In this document: in pieces, positions 1 through 9,005 of the stretch
Layout: each line of letters opens with the position of its first letter
Position numbering within the stretch: the first letter of the stretch is position 1
Origin: CAZAYY01 sp964489525
GTDB taxonomy: Bacteria; Chloroflexota; Anaerolineae; Anaerolineales; JABWBV01
Direction: 5' to 3'
Length of the DNA: 64,000 nt
Assembly (NCBI GenBank): GCA_964489525.1
Contig: CAZAYY010000001.1
Location: 124,001 to 188,000, forward strand
The notes under the pieces: model-generated
Database searches by the model: none
What the model saw: the letters and a program-made list of their open reading frames with translations, nothing else
Told to the model about the DNA's origin: nothing
Translations under genes and position numbers: made by a program

Positions 1-1097
1 GCCAGGCTGGCGAGGTGTTCGTAGTACCCGGCCAGCTTTTCCAACGGGGGCAGGGGGCTGATTTCTCCCGATTTCAGGGCGGTTTCCAGTCTGGCTAAGG
101 CATCCAGCCATTCTTCTACGGTCATCCCGGTGGTTTTTTTGAAATCGCGCAGCACCCACTGCCGCTCAAAGAGCGAGCGCTGTTTCCAACCTTCAGACTG
201 TTTGGCTAATGTCAGGCGAATTTGAGCGCACAATGCGGCCGCAGTCTGCCGGTGATTGGGATCGAGAATGCCAGCCTGCGGCGCGGTTTCCTGCGCGGCG
301 TAGGGTCTTGGGGCCGCCTTCAGGGCCTGGAGGGAAGAGATTTCCATGCCCTTGAACTGTGCGGCCAGCGCAATTGCTGCGGCAAAGCCAGCGCCGGCCT
401 CCTCAGGCGATAGGACAGCATTTTGATTCATGGCAAAGAACTCATCCACCGTCATTCCCATCAGAGGAGCCAGGCGTTCTACTGCGCGGCTGGCAGTTGC
501 CGTGGGAACCAATCCCGGCCCGATCGTGAAAGCGATTACCCCCGTACCCTCTAGCTCGGCGTCGAGCGTAGTGGCCAGGTGAACTTGAGCCGCTTTGAAG
601 GTTTCGTAGCCACCCAGGAAGGCTGTGCCGGTGGAAGAAACGCAAACGAAGACACCCTGCCGGCGGCTGACCATATCGGGTAGAAAGGCGCGCGCCATGA
701 GCACAGGCCCACGCAGGTTGACATGGTAGCTGGCGTCCCATTTTTCGATGGGTAGTTCTTTGACAGCGCCCAGCACGGCAATGGTGGCGTTATTGATGAC
801 GGCATCCACCTTCACAAAGCGGCGGAGGGCAGCATCGTGCAAGTTTTGTACGCTGGTTTCATCGCCCACATCGGTCTGGACGAAGTAAGCTCGTTCGCCA
901 GGGAACTCAGCATTCAGGGTGGCAGCGGCCTGCGCTCCCTGGGGGCTGATTTCAGCAAGAACCACATTTGCACCCAGCCAAAGCAAAGCGCGCGCGGCTT
1001 CAAAGCCGATTCCGCCGCCCGCCCCCGTGACGATGACCGTCTGGCCGTACAGCGTTTCGGGGGAAAATCCAAGTTGGGAAATAATCAAGGTAGACAT
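1..1097 (-). CDS. SDR-family oxidoreductase with C-terminal extension (3' end outside window)
   Basis: Reading back from an ATG at 1097, the frame stays open to base 1, so at least 365 residues are present and the stop lies outside the window. The N-terminal part shows the short-chain dehydrogenase Rossmann fold: the cofactor loop TGAGGGIG near residues 20-27, an acidic D in QTDVGD, NNA in VINNATIAVLG, and a later serine strand CVSSTG. The usual YxxxK appears as YETFK. SDRs are normally about 250 residues. Here 100 or more extra residues follow (rich in Q, K, W and acidic residues, with EEWLDALARLE), so this is an SDR plus an unknown helical tail. The start is supported by AGAGG about 7 nt upstream. 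It lies 17 bp after the preceding membrane-protein gene and is probably co-transcribed with it. The substrate cannot be inferred. Confidence 0.8.
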   Translation of the reverse strand, partial: MSTLIISQLGFSPETLYGQTVIVTGAGGGIGFEAARALLWLGANVVLAEISPQGAQAAATLNAEFPGERAYFVQTDVGDETSVQNLHDAALRRFVKVDAVINNATIAVLGAVKELPIEKWDASYHVNLRGPVLMARAFLPDMVSRRQGVFVCVSSTGTAFLGGYETFKAAQVHLATTLDAELEGTGVIAFTIGPGLVPTATASRAVERLAPLMGMTVDEFFAMNQNAVLSPEEAGAGFAAAIALAAQFKGMEISSLQALKAAPRPYAAQETAPQAGILDPNHRQTAAALCAQIRLTLAKQSEGWKQRSLFERQWVLRDFKKTTGMTVEEWLDALARLETALKSGEISPLPPLEKLAGYYEHLASL

Positions 1098-1114
1098 GTG
1101 TACACCTCTTTGAT

Positions 1115-1747
1115 TTAAGCATTTTTCTTGAACCAGGCCATCAAAAGGACCATCAGCACAGCAAACCCAGGCCCCCAGGCGAGGATGCCCAACAGATTGA
1201 GCGGGATGTTGTTCAAAATCTGGCCCAGCGCCGAGAGCAGGCTCAGGACGCCGCAGGCCAGCAAAACCCAAAATATGGCGGTTTCGCTGGCTTTCTCCCG
1301 CCGATTGCTCCTAAAGGCAGGCGCAAGGCACAGGCAGGCTAACCCAAAGTAAAAGCCCCAGGCGAGCACTTCCAGTGCAGCCATAATGGATGGCCAACCA
1401 TAAGGTTGAAACCAGGCCAGTCCTTCGGTTTGCCCCAGGGCCTGAGCCTGTGGAACAACGGTCAGGCTGTTGTAGCGGTTGATGCTGGTCAGGGTGGCGA
1501 AAACCACCATCATCACCAGCGAAGCCTGGCTGAAAAGCTGTCTGGATGCCTGCATTTGCCGGTGCAGCGTTACCCAGAGCAGGAGCAGGCCGGGGACAGA
1601 GAGGAAGGTCACGGCGCTGATGAGGGTTTGATAAGGCTCTGCCGGGGGCAGCCCGCCCGTCACTGCGGCAAGGGTGACCAGGCCGAAGTAGAGCAATCCG
1701 CCTATCAGATTTATCAATGCCAACCAAAAGCCATAACTTTTCTCCAT
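1115..1747 (-). CDS. Multi-pass membrane protein of unknown function (210 aa)
   Basis: The frame is open further upstream, but ATG 1747 (MEKSYGFW) is the best start. It is preceded by AGGA about 9 nt upstream and leads straight into a hydrophobic segment (ALINLIGGLLYFGLV). About six hydrophobic helices follow, separated by short loops, with a basic loop (SNRREKASE) before the last two. No catalytic motif is visible. It resembles small uncharacterised integral membrane proteins that neighbour oxidoreductases. The gene ends 17 bp before the SDR gene, which suggests an operon. Upstream lies one of four copies of a repeated box-hairpin element (1883-1902). Confidence 0.7.
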   Translation of the reverse strand: MEKSYGFWLALINLIGGLLYFGLVTLAAVTGGLPPAEPYQTLISAVTFLSVPGLLLLWVTLHRQMQASRQLFSQASLVMMVVFATLTSINRYNSLTVVPQAQALGQTEGLAWFQPYGWPSIMAALEVLAWGFYFGLACLCLAPAFRSNRREKASETAIFWVLLACGVLSLLSALGQILNNIPLNLLGILAWGPGFAVLMVLLMAWFKKNA

Positions 1748-1882
1748 TTTTTTTATCCTATTGGTGTGCAGGTGTAGGCCATTCCCCAAGCCGGGCGCAT
1801 AACGCTTTGAAAATGCCTTTGTTCTTGCTATTAGTTTACAACCTATCCCCTTTGGCGTCCCCAACCAGCAGGAGAGTGTCGT

Positions 1883-1902
1883 ACTGGCCGAATGGATAGG
1901 TT
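1883..1902 (-). repeat. Box-hairpin leader element, copy 1
   Basis: Minus-strand text AACCTATCCATTCGGCCAGT closely matches boxes at 8274-8293, 12585-12603 and 13861-13880. The consensus is AACCTATCCA-CTG-CCAGT. A weak CTCC/GGGG pair follows within about 35 nt. It lies about 136 nt upstream of the membrane-protein start at 1747. All four copies precede a minus-strand gene. The function is unknown. Confidence 0.5.
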
Positions 1903-1947
1903 TGGCCATCTGCCGGCCCTAAGCGTCCCCCATGAGCTGGCGTAAAC

Positions 1948-1983
1948 AAAAAAGGGGCTGCTTTTAGCGGCGGTCCCCTTTTG
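1948..1983 (-). terminator. Rho-independent terminator after response regulator
   Basis: On the minus strand AAAAGGGG pairs with CCCCTTTT around a loop of about 18 nt, followed by a T-rich run. It starts about 20 nt after the stop of the response-regulator gene at 2005. Confidence 0.7.
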
Positions 1984-2004
1984 ACCAGGTTTTGGGCGGA
2001 CGCC

Positions 2005-2634
2005 TCAAACCAGGCGCTTTTGAAGGGCTGTTGTCACAGCCGCCACGCGGTTATCCACGTCCAGCTTCATCAAGATATTGCTGATATGGTATTTCACGGT
2101 AGAGAGGCTGACCACCAGCCGTTCGGCGATTTCGGCGTTGTTCAAACCCTCCACCATCAATTTCAATACATCCCGTTCGCGCTCGGTCAGGGTTTCGGTC
2201 TCCTGAGCGTGCTGGCTGGCGTGTACCAGCGCCTGCGCGGCTTCGGGGGACAGGGTCATCTTGCCGGCCCGGGCTGCTTTGATGGCGGCGGCCAGTTCGC
2301 GGGCGCTGACGTTCTTCATCAAATACCCAATTGCCCCAGCCTGCAGCGCGTGCTGCACCAATTCATCTTCATGGAAACTGGTCAGGGCGATGATTTGAAT
2401 ACCAGGGTGCTGCTTTTTGATGGCGGCAATGGCCGCCACGCCATCCATAATGGGCATCATCAAATCCATCAGGACGATATCCGGCATGAGAATCCCGGCC
2501 CGGACAACAGCCTGCTCCCCGTTTTCGGCCTCGCCAACCAGCTCCATATCGGGGTTCACGCTGAGAAACGCGCCCAGCCCGGAGCGCACAACGGCATGGT
2601 CATCTACAAGCATGATGCGGATTTTCGTTTCCAT
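2005..2634 (-). CDS. NarL/FixJ-type response regulator (REC + LuxR HTH)
   Basis: This 209-residue DNA-binding regulator is the likely partner of the sensor kinase encoded 23 bp upstream. Start ATG 2634 (METKIRIML) has GGAGG 5 nt upstream; the longer frame has no such support. The receiver domain shows the acidic pair D11-D12, phospho-acceptor D57 (IVLMDLMMP), a switch Thr in IIALTSF and Lys in LMKN. The C-terminal LuxR-type helix-turn-helix is clear (LTERERDVLKLM, then NAEIAERL and STVKYHISNILMKL). Length and order match the NarL family. Phosphorylation at D57 is expected to promote DNA binding. The targets are not evident, but the co-transcribed MFS exporter is an obvious candidate. A terminator follows at 1948-1983. 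Confidence 0.92.
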   Translation of the reverse strand: METKIRIMLVDDHAVVRSGLGAFLSVNPDMELVGEAENGEQAVVRAGILMPDIVLMDLMMPIMDGVAAIAAIKKQHPGIQIIALTSFHEDELVQHALQAGAIGYLMKNVSARELAAAIKAARAGKMTLSPEAAQALVHASQHAQETETLTERERDVLKLMVEGLNNAEIAERLVVSLSTVKYHISNILMKLDVDNRVAAVTTALQKRLV

Positions 2635-2657
2635 AAAAGCCTCCAAATAAAAAAAGC

Positions 2658-5600
2658 TTAGTTCATTGGCTCCCCTGAAGGCGCCGGCCAAACGACTGAG
2701 ATTTGGGTTCCCTCGCCGGGTTCGCTGTAAATAGATAGCCTGGCACCAATGGCTTCGGCGCGTTCGCGCATAATTTTCAGGCCGAGATGGTCGGCAGTGA
2801 CTGAAGCCATTTCAAAGCCGGAGCCGTTATCGGCCACGGTCAGGCGGACGGTAGCGCCCAGCCGCAAGGTAATCACAGCCTGGCTGGCCTTGGCGTGTTT
2901 GACCACGTTGTTCAGGGCTTCTTGCGCCAGGCGGTACAGGCCAACCTGCACATCGGCGGGCAGTTTGCGCTCCCCTTCCGCGCTAAGCTGGATGTTGATG
3001 CGGGCGCGCCCAACCATGGCTTCGGTGAGCTGCCGAAGCAGGGTGGGTAAGGGCACTTCCACCAGTGCATTGGGACGCAGTTCCACCAGCAGGGTGCGCA
3101 TTTCGGCCAGCGCGCCGCGCGTCAGTTGGCGCACCTCTTCCAGGCGGCGGCGGCCTTCATCGGGATTCAGTGCCCAGATGTCCGGGAGCACATCCGCAAT
3201 CAGGGTGGTTGAGAACAGAGTTTGCGTTACTGCGTCGTGCAGGTCGCGGGCCAGGCGGGTGCGCTCAGCGGTCACAGCGTCTTGGGCAGCTTTGGCGCGC
3301 AAGCGTTCGTTCGCCAGGTTGAGTTCTGCGGTGCGTTCCGCAATGCGCTGTTCCAACTGCTGGCGGTGTGCGGCTTCCTGGTTGGCCAGGCGCTCGGCAG
3401 AAAGTCTTTCTTCCGTAATATCTTCGATAATCCCAATGACCATGTGGGGGGCGCCATCTGCGGTACGCGCCAGCGAATCGGTCAGGCGGCCCCAAAAAAC
3501 ACTGCCATCCTTGCGCACAAAGCGTTTTTCACTGTGAAAAGATTCAATCTCGCCGGTCAGCAGTTGGCGAAACGCCTGGCGATCCATGCCAATATCATCG
3601 GGGTAAATCATGTCCGTGATGGTGATATGCTGCAGTTCTTCCGCCGAATACCCAAACATGCGCTGCATGGCCGGGTTCAGCCGCTGGTTGGCTACCAGGT
3701 AGTTGAAGCGGGTTTCATCCAGCGGCCGGGCGCCATCCTGGCCAAGGTCAACCAGCACAATGCCCATTTCTGCCGCATCGTACAGGGTGCGAAAGCGCGC
3801 TTCCGACTCGGCCAGGGTGTGGGCCGCTTCTTTTTCTTCGGTGATGTCTTCAATAATGCCGACGATGTAGAGCGGTTGTTCCCACTCACCACGCACCAGG
3901 GCAAAATTGACCCTCCCCCAAAAGATTGAACCATCTTTGCGGATATAACGTTTTTCCACCAGGTATTGGTCGCGTTCGCCAGCCGCCAATTCCAGGAATA
4001 AATCGCGGTCCAGGTAGCGGTCGGCTTGCAGGACCATATCTGAGGGGTTAATAGCGGCCATTTCCTCAGCGGTATATCCCGTAAGTTCAGTTACTTTGGG
4101 GTTGATTTGGACAATGCGCCGGTCAAGGGTCATCAGCGCCACACCGACCGCGGCATTTTCAAACATGGCCTTGAAACGCGCTTGGGATTGGCGCAGCTCG
4201 GCCTCAACCCGCCGTTGCTCGTCTACCATTTTTTGGAGTTGGGCGTTTTGCTGGCGCACCGCCCGCACCCGCCATTGGAATGCAACCGCGATGAGGGCCG
4301 CGCCCCCCAGGAGCAGGCCCATCTGAAAAGGCCAGGTTTGCCAGAGGGGCGGCGTGACCGTCAGCTTGAGCGCTGCCCCGCTTTCGTTCCAGACCCCGGC
4401 GCTGTTGGCGGCGCGCACGCGGAAGGTATAGTCGCCGTGGGGCAGGTTGGTGTAACTGGTGTAGTGGCGCGTACCGGCCTGCACCCAGTCCTTGTCGAAG
4501 CCTTCCAGTTTATAAGCGTATTGGTTGCGGCGCGGGTCGTGAAAATCGAGAGCGGCGAACTCAAACGCGATGAAGTTTTGGTCGTAGTTCAAGCGAATCG
4601 TTTCCGCCGGGTTGAAGGGCTGTGGTGTGTTGAAAATCGAAAAATCAGTAATCACCACCGGCGGCGGGAGTTCGTTTTGGCGCAGGTTGAGCGGGTCAAA
4701 GCTGCTGAACCCATGCACACCGCCCACGTAGAAAGCGCCATTCCTGGCCTGGAAATAGGCATTGGAATTGAACTCGTTGCCCTGCAACCCATCGGTTTTT
4801 TCATAAACCTGGAAGGTCTCGGCCTGCGGGTCGAAGCGCGCCACGCCGTGATTGGTGGTCAGCCAGAGGAAACCCTGCGCATCGCGCAAAATGCCCATGA
4901 TGGAGGCATTGGGCAGGCCGTTTTTTTCGGTATAGATGGTGAACTGGCCGGTTCGCGGGTCGTAGCGATTAAGGCCGGCTTGCGTGCCGAGCCAGACCAG
5001 GCCATCTGGCGTTGGCAGAATGGTCCAGACGCCATCATTGCTGAGGGAATTGGGGTCGGCGGGGTCGTTTTTTAGCGTGGTAAAAATGGCAGTGGCGGGG
5101 TCCAGGCTGGCGGGGTCGGACAGGTCAAGCCGGTACAGGCCGCCGCCCCAGGTACCCGCCCACAGCTCATCCCCTACCAGGCCAAAAGAGACCGGCGGGG
5201 CCGGCATGGGGTAGTTGACGAAACCAGCCGCACCAGGGTCGCGGCGCGCCAGCCCAGCAAAAGTACCCACCCATAGCCGCCCGGCCCGGTCCCGGATGAG
5301 ATTCGTAACCTGGTTTTCCAGCAGGCTGGCGGGGTCGGCGGGGTCGTTTTGGTATCGGGTGAAGGTTTCGCTGCGCGGGTCGAAGTGGTTCAGGCCGCTG
5401 CCCAGGGTGCCGACCCAGAGCGTGTCGTCGGGGTCGGCGGACAGGGTCAGCACGATGTCGCCGGAAATGCTGGCAGGGTTGGCGGCGTCGTGGCGGTAGG
5501 CCGTGAATGCACCGCTGGCCGGGTCAAAGCGCACGAGGCCGCTTTCAATGCTGCCCAGCCAGAGGATGCCATCGCTGGTTTCGGCAAAGGCACTGATGTG

Positions 5601-6830
5601 GTTGCTGGGCAGGCTGTTGGGGTTGGCGACATCGTGGCGGTAGGTGCGGAATTGCAGGGTGTCGAGGGTCAGTTTGTTGATACCGGCGCTGAGTGTGCCA
5701 ACCCAGATGACGCCGGAGCGGTCGGGCAGGACAGTGAAGGTATTATCGCTGGAGAGACTTTCCGGGTCGGCGGGGTTGTGGCGAATCCCGGTGAAGCTTC
5801 CCTCTAAGCCCATGCGCCACAGGCCGCCCGACCAACCGGCCAGCCAGAGCGAGCCGGTGTGGTCGAAGGCCAGGTCGGTGAAGTTATTATCGGCCATCTG
5901 CTTGCCAAAGGCCTGGGCGTTGTCGAAGTGGGCGCAGGCGCCGGTTTGGGGGTGGTAGTGGTCGAGGCCGCCGCCAGCGACGCCGTAGCCGCCGTAGGCG
6001 ATCCACAAGCTGCCGTCCGGGGTAGGTAATATATCGGCGATGTTTGGGGAGGCCAGGCAGTCCCCGGTTTGGGTGATGCGCTGGGCGCTGCCAGTGCCCG
6101 GGTCGAATAGGTTCAGCCCCGCGCCGGGGGTGCTGAAGGCGCCCGTGCCAACCCACAATTTGCCGTCTGCGGCGGGGAGGAGGACCGAGAGGGCGTCGCT
6201 GCTCAGGCTGGTTGGGTCAGCGGGGTCGTGCCGGAAATGGGTAAAAACGCCGGTGGCCGGGTCAAAGCGTTCCAGCCCGCCGAGCGTGGCAACCCAATAA
6301 ACCCCTTGTTCATCCTGGACGATGTCGGTGACGATGGGGTGACCGAGGCTGTCCGGGTTGGCGGGGTTGGGGGTGTAGCGGGTGAACTGTTGGGTGGCCG
6401 GGTCGTAGCGGTTCAGGCCACCGCCCCAGGTGCCAATCCACAGGTAGCCAGCTCGGTCTTCATAGAGGGCGATAATACTGTTGTGACTGAGGCTGGCGGG
6501 GTTGGCGGGGTCGTGTTTGAACTGGGTGAGGGTGTAGCCATCATAGCGGTTCAGGCCGTCTTGGGTTCCAATCCACAGGTAGCCCTGGCGGTCTTGCAGC
6601 AGGGCCAATCCTGCGTTTTGCGAGAGGCCGTCGTCAATCGTGATGTGTTCAAAGCGCAGGTGCGCACCTGGGGCAAAGGTAAGGCCGGCGGTTTGGGCGG
6701 CAGCGGGGTGAAAGGCGGCGAAAAGCAGCAGGCTGAGAGAAACAAGCATCAAGATACGGCGCATGACAGGCCTCAACCCTTTAATCTTACCATTCTTTGA
6801 CCCAGGGTTCAGCGAGGTCATGTTTTTCAT
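2658..6830 (-). CDS. Beta-propeller two-component sensor histidine kinase with two PAS domains (1390 aa)
   Basis: ATG 6830 is chosen because GAGG lies 5 nt upstream; the longer frame overlaps the MFS gene. Domains in order: a signal peptide or membrane anchor (about 20-50); many regulator-propeller repeats of the form GxLWIGTxxGGLNRYDP (about 60-720), forming two extracellular propellers; a Y_Y_Y domain (about 750-830); one transmembrane helix (MGLLLGGAALIAVAF); two PAS domains with PAC tails; a coiled coil; a HisKA_3 dimerisation motif with the phospho-accepting His (LARDLHDAVTQTL); and HATPase_c with N-box EALNNVVKHA and G-box DNGSGF. This matches the HTCS-like propeller kinases of Bacteroidetes and Chloroflexota, which commonly sense polymer-derived ligands. 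The ligand is unknown here. The order MFS-kinase-regulator with gaps of 7 and 23 bp indicates one operon. Confidence 0.92.
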   Translation of the reverse strand: MKNMTSLNPGSKNGKIKGLRPVMRRILMLVSLSLLLFAAFHPAAAQTAGLTFAPGAHLRFEHITIDDGLSQNAGLALLQDRQGYLWIGTQDGLNRYDGYTLTQFKHDPANPASLSHNSIIALYEDRAGYLWIGTWGGGLNRYDPATQQFTRYTPNPANPDSLGHPIVTDIVQDEQGVYWVATLGGLERFDPATGVFTHFRHDPADPTSLSSDALSVLLPAADGKLWVGTGAFSTPGAGLNLFDPGTGSAQRITQTGDCLASPNIADILPTPDGSLWIAYGGYGVAGGGLDHYHPQTGACAHFDNAQAFGKQMADNNFTDLAFDHTGSLWLAGWSGGLWRMGLEGSFTGIRHNPADPESLSSDNTFTVLPDRSGVIWVGTLSAGINKLTLDTLQFRTYRHDVANPNSLPSNHISAFAETSDGILWLGSIESGLVRFDPASGAFTAYRHDAANPASISGDIVLTLSADPDDTLWVGTLGSGLNHFDPRSETFTRYQNDPADPASLLENQVTNLIRDRAGRLWVGTFAGLARRDPGAAGFVNYPMPAPPVSFGLVGDELWAGTWGGGLYRLDLSDPASLDPATAIFTTLKNDPADPNSLSNDGVWTILPTPDGLVWLGTQAGLNRYDPRTGQFTIYTEKNGLPNASIMGILRDAQGFLWLTTNHGVARFDPQAETFQVYEKTDGLQGNEFNSNAYFQARNGAFYVGGVHGFSSFDPLNLRQNELPPPVVITDFSIFNTPQPFNPAETIRLNYDQNFIAFEFAALDFHDPRRNQYAYKLEGFDKDWVQAGTRHYTSYTNLPHGDYTFRVRAANSAGVWNESGAALKLTVTPPLWQTWPFQMGLLLGGAALIAVAFQWRVRAVRQQNAQLQKMVDEQRRVEAELRQSQARFKAMFENAAVGVALMTLDRRIVQINPKVTELTGYTAEEMAAINPSDMVLQADRYLDRDLFLELAAGERDQYLVEKRYIRKDGSIFWGRVNFALVRGEWEQPLYIVGIIEDITEEKEAAHTLAESEARFRTLYDAAEMGIVLVDLGQDGARPLDETRFNYLVANQRLNPAMQRMFGYSAEELQHITITDMIYPDDIGMDRQAFRQLLTGEIESFHSEKRFVRKDGSVFWGRLTDSLARTADGAPHMVIGIIEDITEERLSAERLANQEAAHRQQLEQRIAERTAELNLANERLRAKAAQDAVTAERTRLARDLHDAVTQTLFSTTLIADVLPDIWALNPDEGRRRLEEVRQLTRGALAEMRTLLVELRPNALVEVPLPTLLRQLTEAMVGRARINIQLSAEGERKLPADVQVGLYRLAQEALNNVVKHAKASQAVITLRLGATVRLTVADNGSGFEMASVTADHLGLKIMRERAEAIGARLSIYSEPGEGTQISVVWPAPSGEPMN

Positions 6831-6837
6831 TGCAACC

Positions 6838-8121
6838 TCACGATTGGAGCAAATGCTCACTAAGACCCTGGCTGGCTCGCGGCGTCACCAGGTAAAAGGC
6901 TAACCCGGCCAAGAGTGTGGCAGCACCCACAAACAGGACGGCGGCATTCCAGCGCAAGATGCCGCCAGCGAGAGCTTGTGAGAGCGGCATAAGCGCCATG
7001 TTGGCAAACAAAATCAGGCTCATCAACCGGCCAAGCATTTCTTTGGGGGTGCTGCGCTGCAGACCGGTAATCATCAGGATGGAAATGTAACCGTTCAACA
7101 ACCCCATCACCAGCATGTCTGCCGCAGCCAGCCAGGTGATGGTGATCCAACCGAGCGCACCCATTCCCAGCCCAAAAATGGCAAATAAGGAAACCAACAG
7201 GATTTGCAGGGCTTTTTTGCCTGGTTTGGGTAGGCCTCCTGAGAGCAGGATGCCCAGCAGGTTGCCCCCGGCATACCCGGAGATGATGATGCCATAAGCA
7301 GCAGCCCCTTCCGGGAAGCGTGTGTCGGCGAGGTAGGGGATGCCGACCACCACCGGGCCGCCGAAAGACAGGTTGGCGATGGCGATGATCGTGAACATCA
7401 GGCGCAGGGCCGGGTCTTTGAGCATGTACCTGATGCCCGCGCGCACCGCAGCGAACACGGCGCGGAAATCGGTCTGGCTGGCGGAGGTATGCATCTCACC
7501 GCCAGTGCGCATCAGCCAGAGGGTGATGATGGAGATGGTGAAGGTTAACGCATCCAGGGCAATCATTACGCCCGCCCCCAGCTCTTCATCGGAAAAAGCG
7601 GCAATTACAATGCCGGCCAGAGCCGGGCCGAGGAATCCAATGAGTTGGGCGCTGCCCTGCGTGAGAGAGTTTCCAGCTTGCAGGTTTTTCTCCGGCAGGA
7701 TACGTGGGGCAATGGACATGGACGCCGGGCCGAAAAACCCGCCCGCGATGCCTCCCACGAGGGTGTACACATAAATCATCCAGAGTTCGAGCGTGTTGGT
7801 GAAGATTTGTGCGGCGAGAAACGCAGAAATCAGCAAGCGCAGGCTGTCTGTGACAAGCATGACCCGACGGGGTGAGAAGCGATCGGTGATGGCGCCGCCC
7901 AACAGGGTGAAGATGGCGCGCGGAATGCCTGCCAGCGCCATCACTGTGCCGAGGGCCAGCGGGTCGCCGGTCAGTTTCAGTACCAGCCAGGCTCCGGCAA
8001 TGGCATGGAACTGGTCGCCGAGCATAGAGGTGGCCTGCCCAATCCAGAGCAGCTTGAAATCACGGATGCTCAGGACGGCGCGCAAGGGGTTGGGGCTGGG
8101 TTGGTTGAGCGTAGTTTCCAT
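6838..8121 (-). CDS. Major facilitator superfamily exporter (EntS/MFS_3-like)
   Basis: This 427-residue protein has about twelve hydrophobic helices and the MFS motif-A region between helices 2 and 3 (GGAITDRFSPRRVMLV). The N-terminal sequence LLWIGQATSMLGDQFHAIA is typical of the MFS_3 / enterobactin-exporter-like branch, which exports drugs or siderophores. The start ATG 8121 has AAGGA about 10 nt upstream. It is the first gene of the operon that continues into the propeller histidine kinase and the NarL regulator, so export may respond to the signal the kinase senses. The substrate cannot be predicted from the sequence. Confidence 0.85.
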   Translation of the reverse strand: METTLNQPSPNPLRAVLSIRDFKLLWIGQATSMLGDQFHAIAGAWLVLKLTGDPLALGTVMALAGIPRAIFTLLGGAITDRFSPRRVMLVTDSLRLLISAFLAAQIFTNTLELWMIYVYTLVGGIAGGFFGPASMSIAPRILPEKNLQAGNSLTQGSAQLIGFLGPALAGIVIAAFSDEELGAGVMIALDALTFTISIITLWLMRTGGEMHTSASQTDFRAVFAAVRAGIRYMLKDPALRLMFTIIAIANLSFGGPVVVGIPYLADTRFPEGAAAYGIIISGYAGGNLLGILLSGGLPKPGKKALQILLVSLFAIFGLGMGALGWITITWLAAADMLVMGLLNGYISILMITGLQRSTPKEMLGRLMSLILFANMALMPLSQALAGGILRWNAAVLFVGAATLLAGLAFYLVTPRASQGLSEHLLQS

Positions 8122-8222
8122 GGTTCACAAATTCCTTTTGATGGCTGTTACCTTGCCGGAGGCTGCGTTGCCTATCTATTCGTTATTGGCTGGTAATCCA
8201 ATGATAGCCTGGCTTTAAGCAA

Positions 8223-8246
8223 AACTCCCCCGTCGAGGGGGGAGTT
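8223..8246 (-). terminator. Hairpin terminator after the DUF1330-like gene
   Basis: A perfect 9-bp stem (AACTCCCCC / GGGGGAGTT) with a 6-nt loop runs into TTTTG on the minus strand. It follows the stop at 8310. It also forms the hairpin half of the repeated box-hairpin element, copy 2. Confidence 0.6.
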
Positions 8247-8273
8247 GATTATGGCCTATCGGCCAAGGTTTGG

Positions 8274-8293
8274 ACTGGTCAGTTGGATAGGTT
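8274..8293 (-). repeat. Box-hairpin leader element, copy 2
   Basis: Minus-strand box AACCTATCCAACTGACCAGT, followed about 25 nt later by the 9-bp hairpin at 8223-8246. It lies 150-170 nt upstream of the MFS start. The same arrangement occurs at 12.6 and 13.8 kb. Confidence 0.5.
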
Positions 8294-8309
8294 GTACAGG
8301 CCCACAGCA

Positions 8310-8927
8310 TCAAACCAGCAAAAACCAAAATATTAGCAAGAACACCCCCACGGCCGCCCGGACAAAAGCGATATGAATGTATGGCAGTACCGGAAAAACC
8401 TGTGTCTTCTCCAGCGCGGCCCACTTGTGGATGTCTACCCCTGACGCAGCAACATCGCTCGCCATCTTAAGCATATCCCGCCGGCTGCGATAGCGCACGA
8501 TGCCAACCTGGTCCCAATCATCGGCTGAAACGGGGTGGAGGAAACGCCCCTGAACTTGGCCGAAGAAAACAGGGTGGCCGCCATATTTGAGCAGCAGCGG
8601 GATGATTGCCCGATTGTAGCGGTTGTTGGCAACCATCACATCCTCGCCGAACGAATTTCCTTCCGGGTAAAGCGCTTTTTGGCGGAACTTCATCAGGTTG
8701 ACCATATAGAATTCCCGCCCATCATCATTTTTTGCCAACGCGCGGAATTGGTCGATGATAGGGGGTTCTTCAGCCTGCGGTTCTTTCCCGCTCCGGCGCT
8801 TTATTTCCGCCAGCAAGGATTCTACTTCCGCCTGGGCCAGCGGCTTGCCCCTGCCGCCGTACCAGAACAGGAACACGATATACAGGATAACCAAAACAAC
8901 CGGCAGGAAAAATTGAATTGTTGGCAT
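8310..8927 (-). CDS. Membrane-anchored DUF1330-like alpha/beta-barrel protein (205 aa)
   Basis: An N-terminal helix (FFLPVVLVILYIVFLFWY) anchors a soluble domain, and a second helix (VGVFLLIFWFLLV) ends the protein. The middle contains FYMVNLMKFR and later HPVFFGQVQGRFLHP and WDQVGIVRYRSRRDMLKM. These resemble the ferredoxin-like dimeric fold of DUF1330 and related proteins, where the phrase 'yMvNLlkFk' is typical. The assignment rests on these motifs only, and no active site is known. The ATG at 8927 lacks a strong Shine-Dalgarno. It sits between the membrane-protein pair at 9.0-9.9 kb and the MFS operon. Confidence 0.6.
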   Translation of the reverse strand: MPTIQFFLPVVLVILYIVFLFWYGGRGKPLAQAEVESLLAEIKRRSGKEPQAEEPPIIDQFRALAKNDDGREFYMVNLMKFRQKALYPEGNSFGEDVMVANNRYNRAIIPLLLKYGGHPVFFGQVQGRFLHPVSADDWDQVGIVRYRSRRDMLKMASDVAASGVDIHKWAALEKTQVFPVLPYIHIAFVRAAVGVFLLIFWFLLV

Positions 8928-9005
8928 GGCTTTTAATCTCGTTGCTTTTTCGGCGCAAAAAAGCGTTCTGGAAAAATGTAGGTCGTGTTCTTATCTTTGA
9001 GCAGG

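Noticed and set aside
4107..5075. 322-codon plus-strand frame opposite the histidine kinase
   Set aside because: It is the antisense shadow of the propeller repeats, with no start signal.
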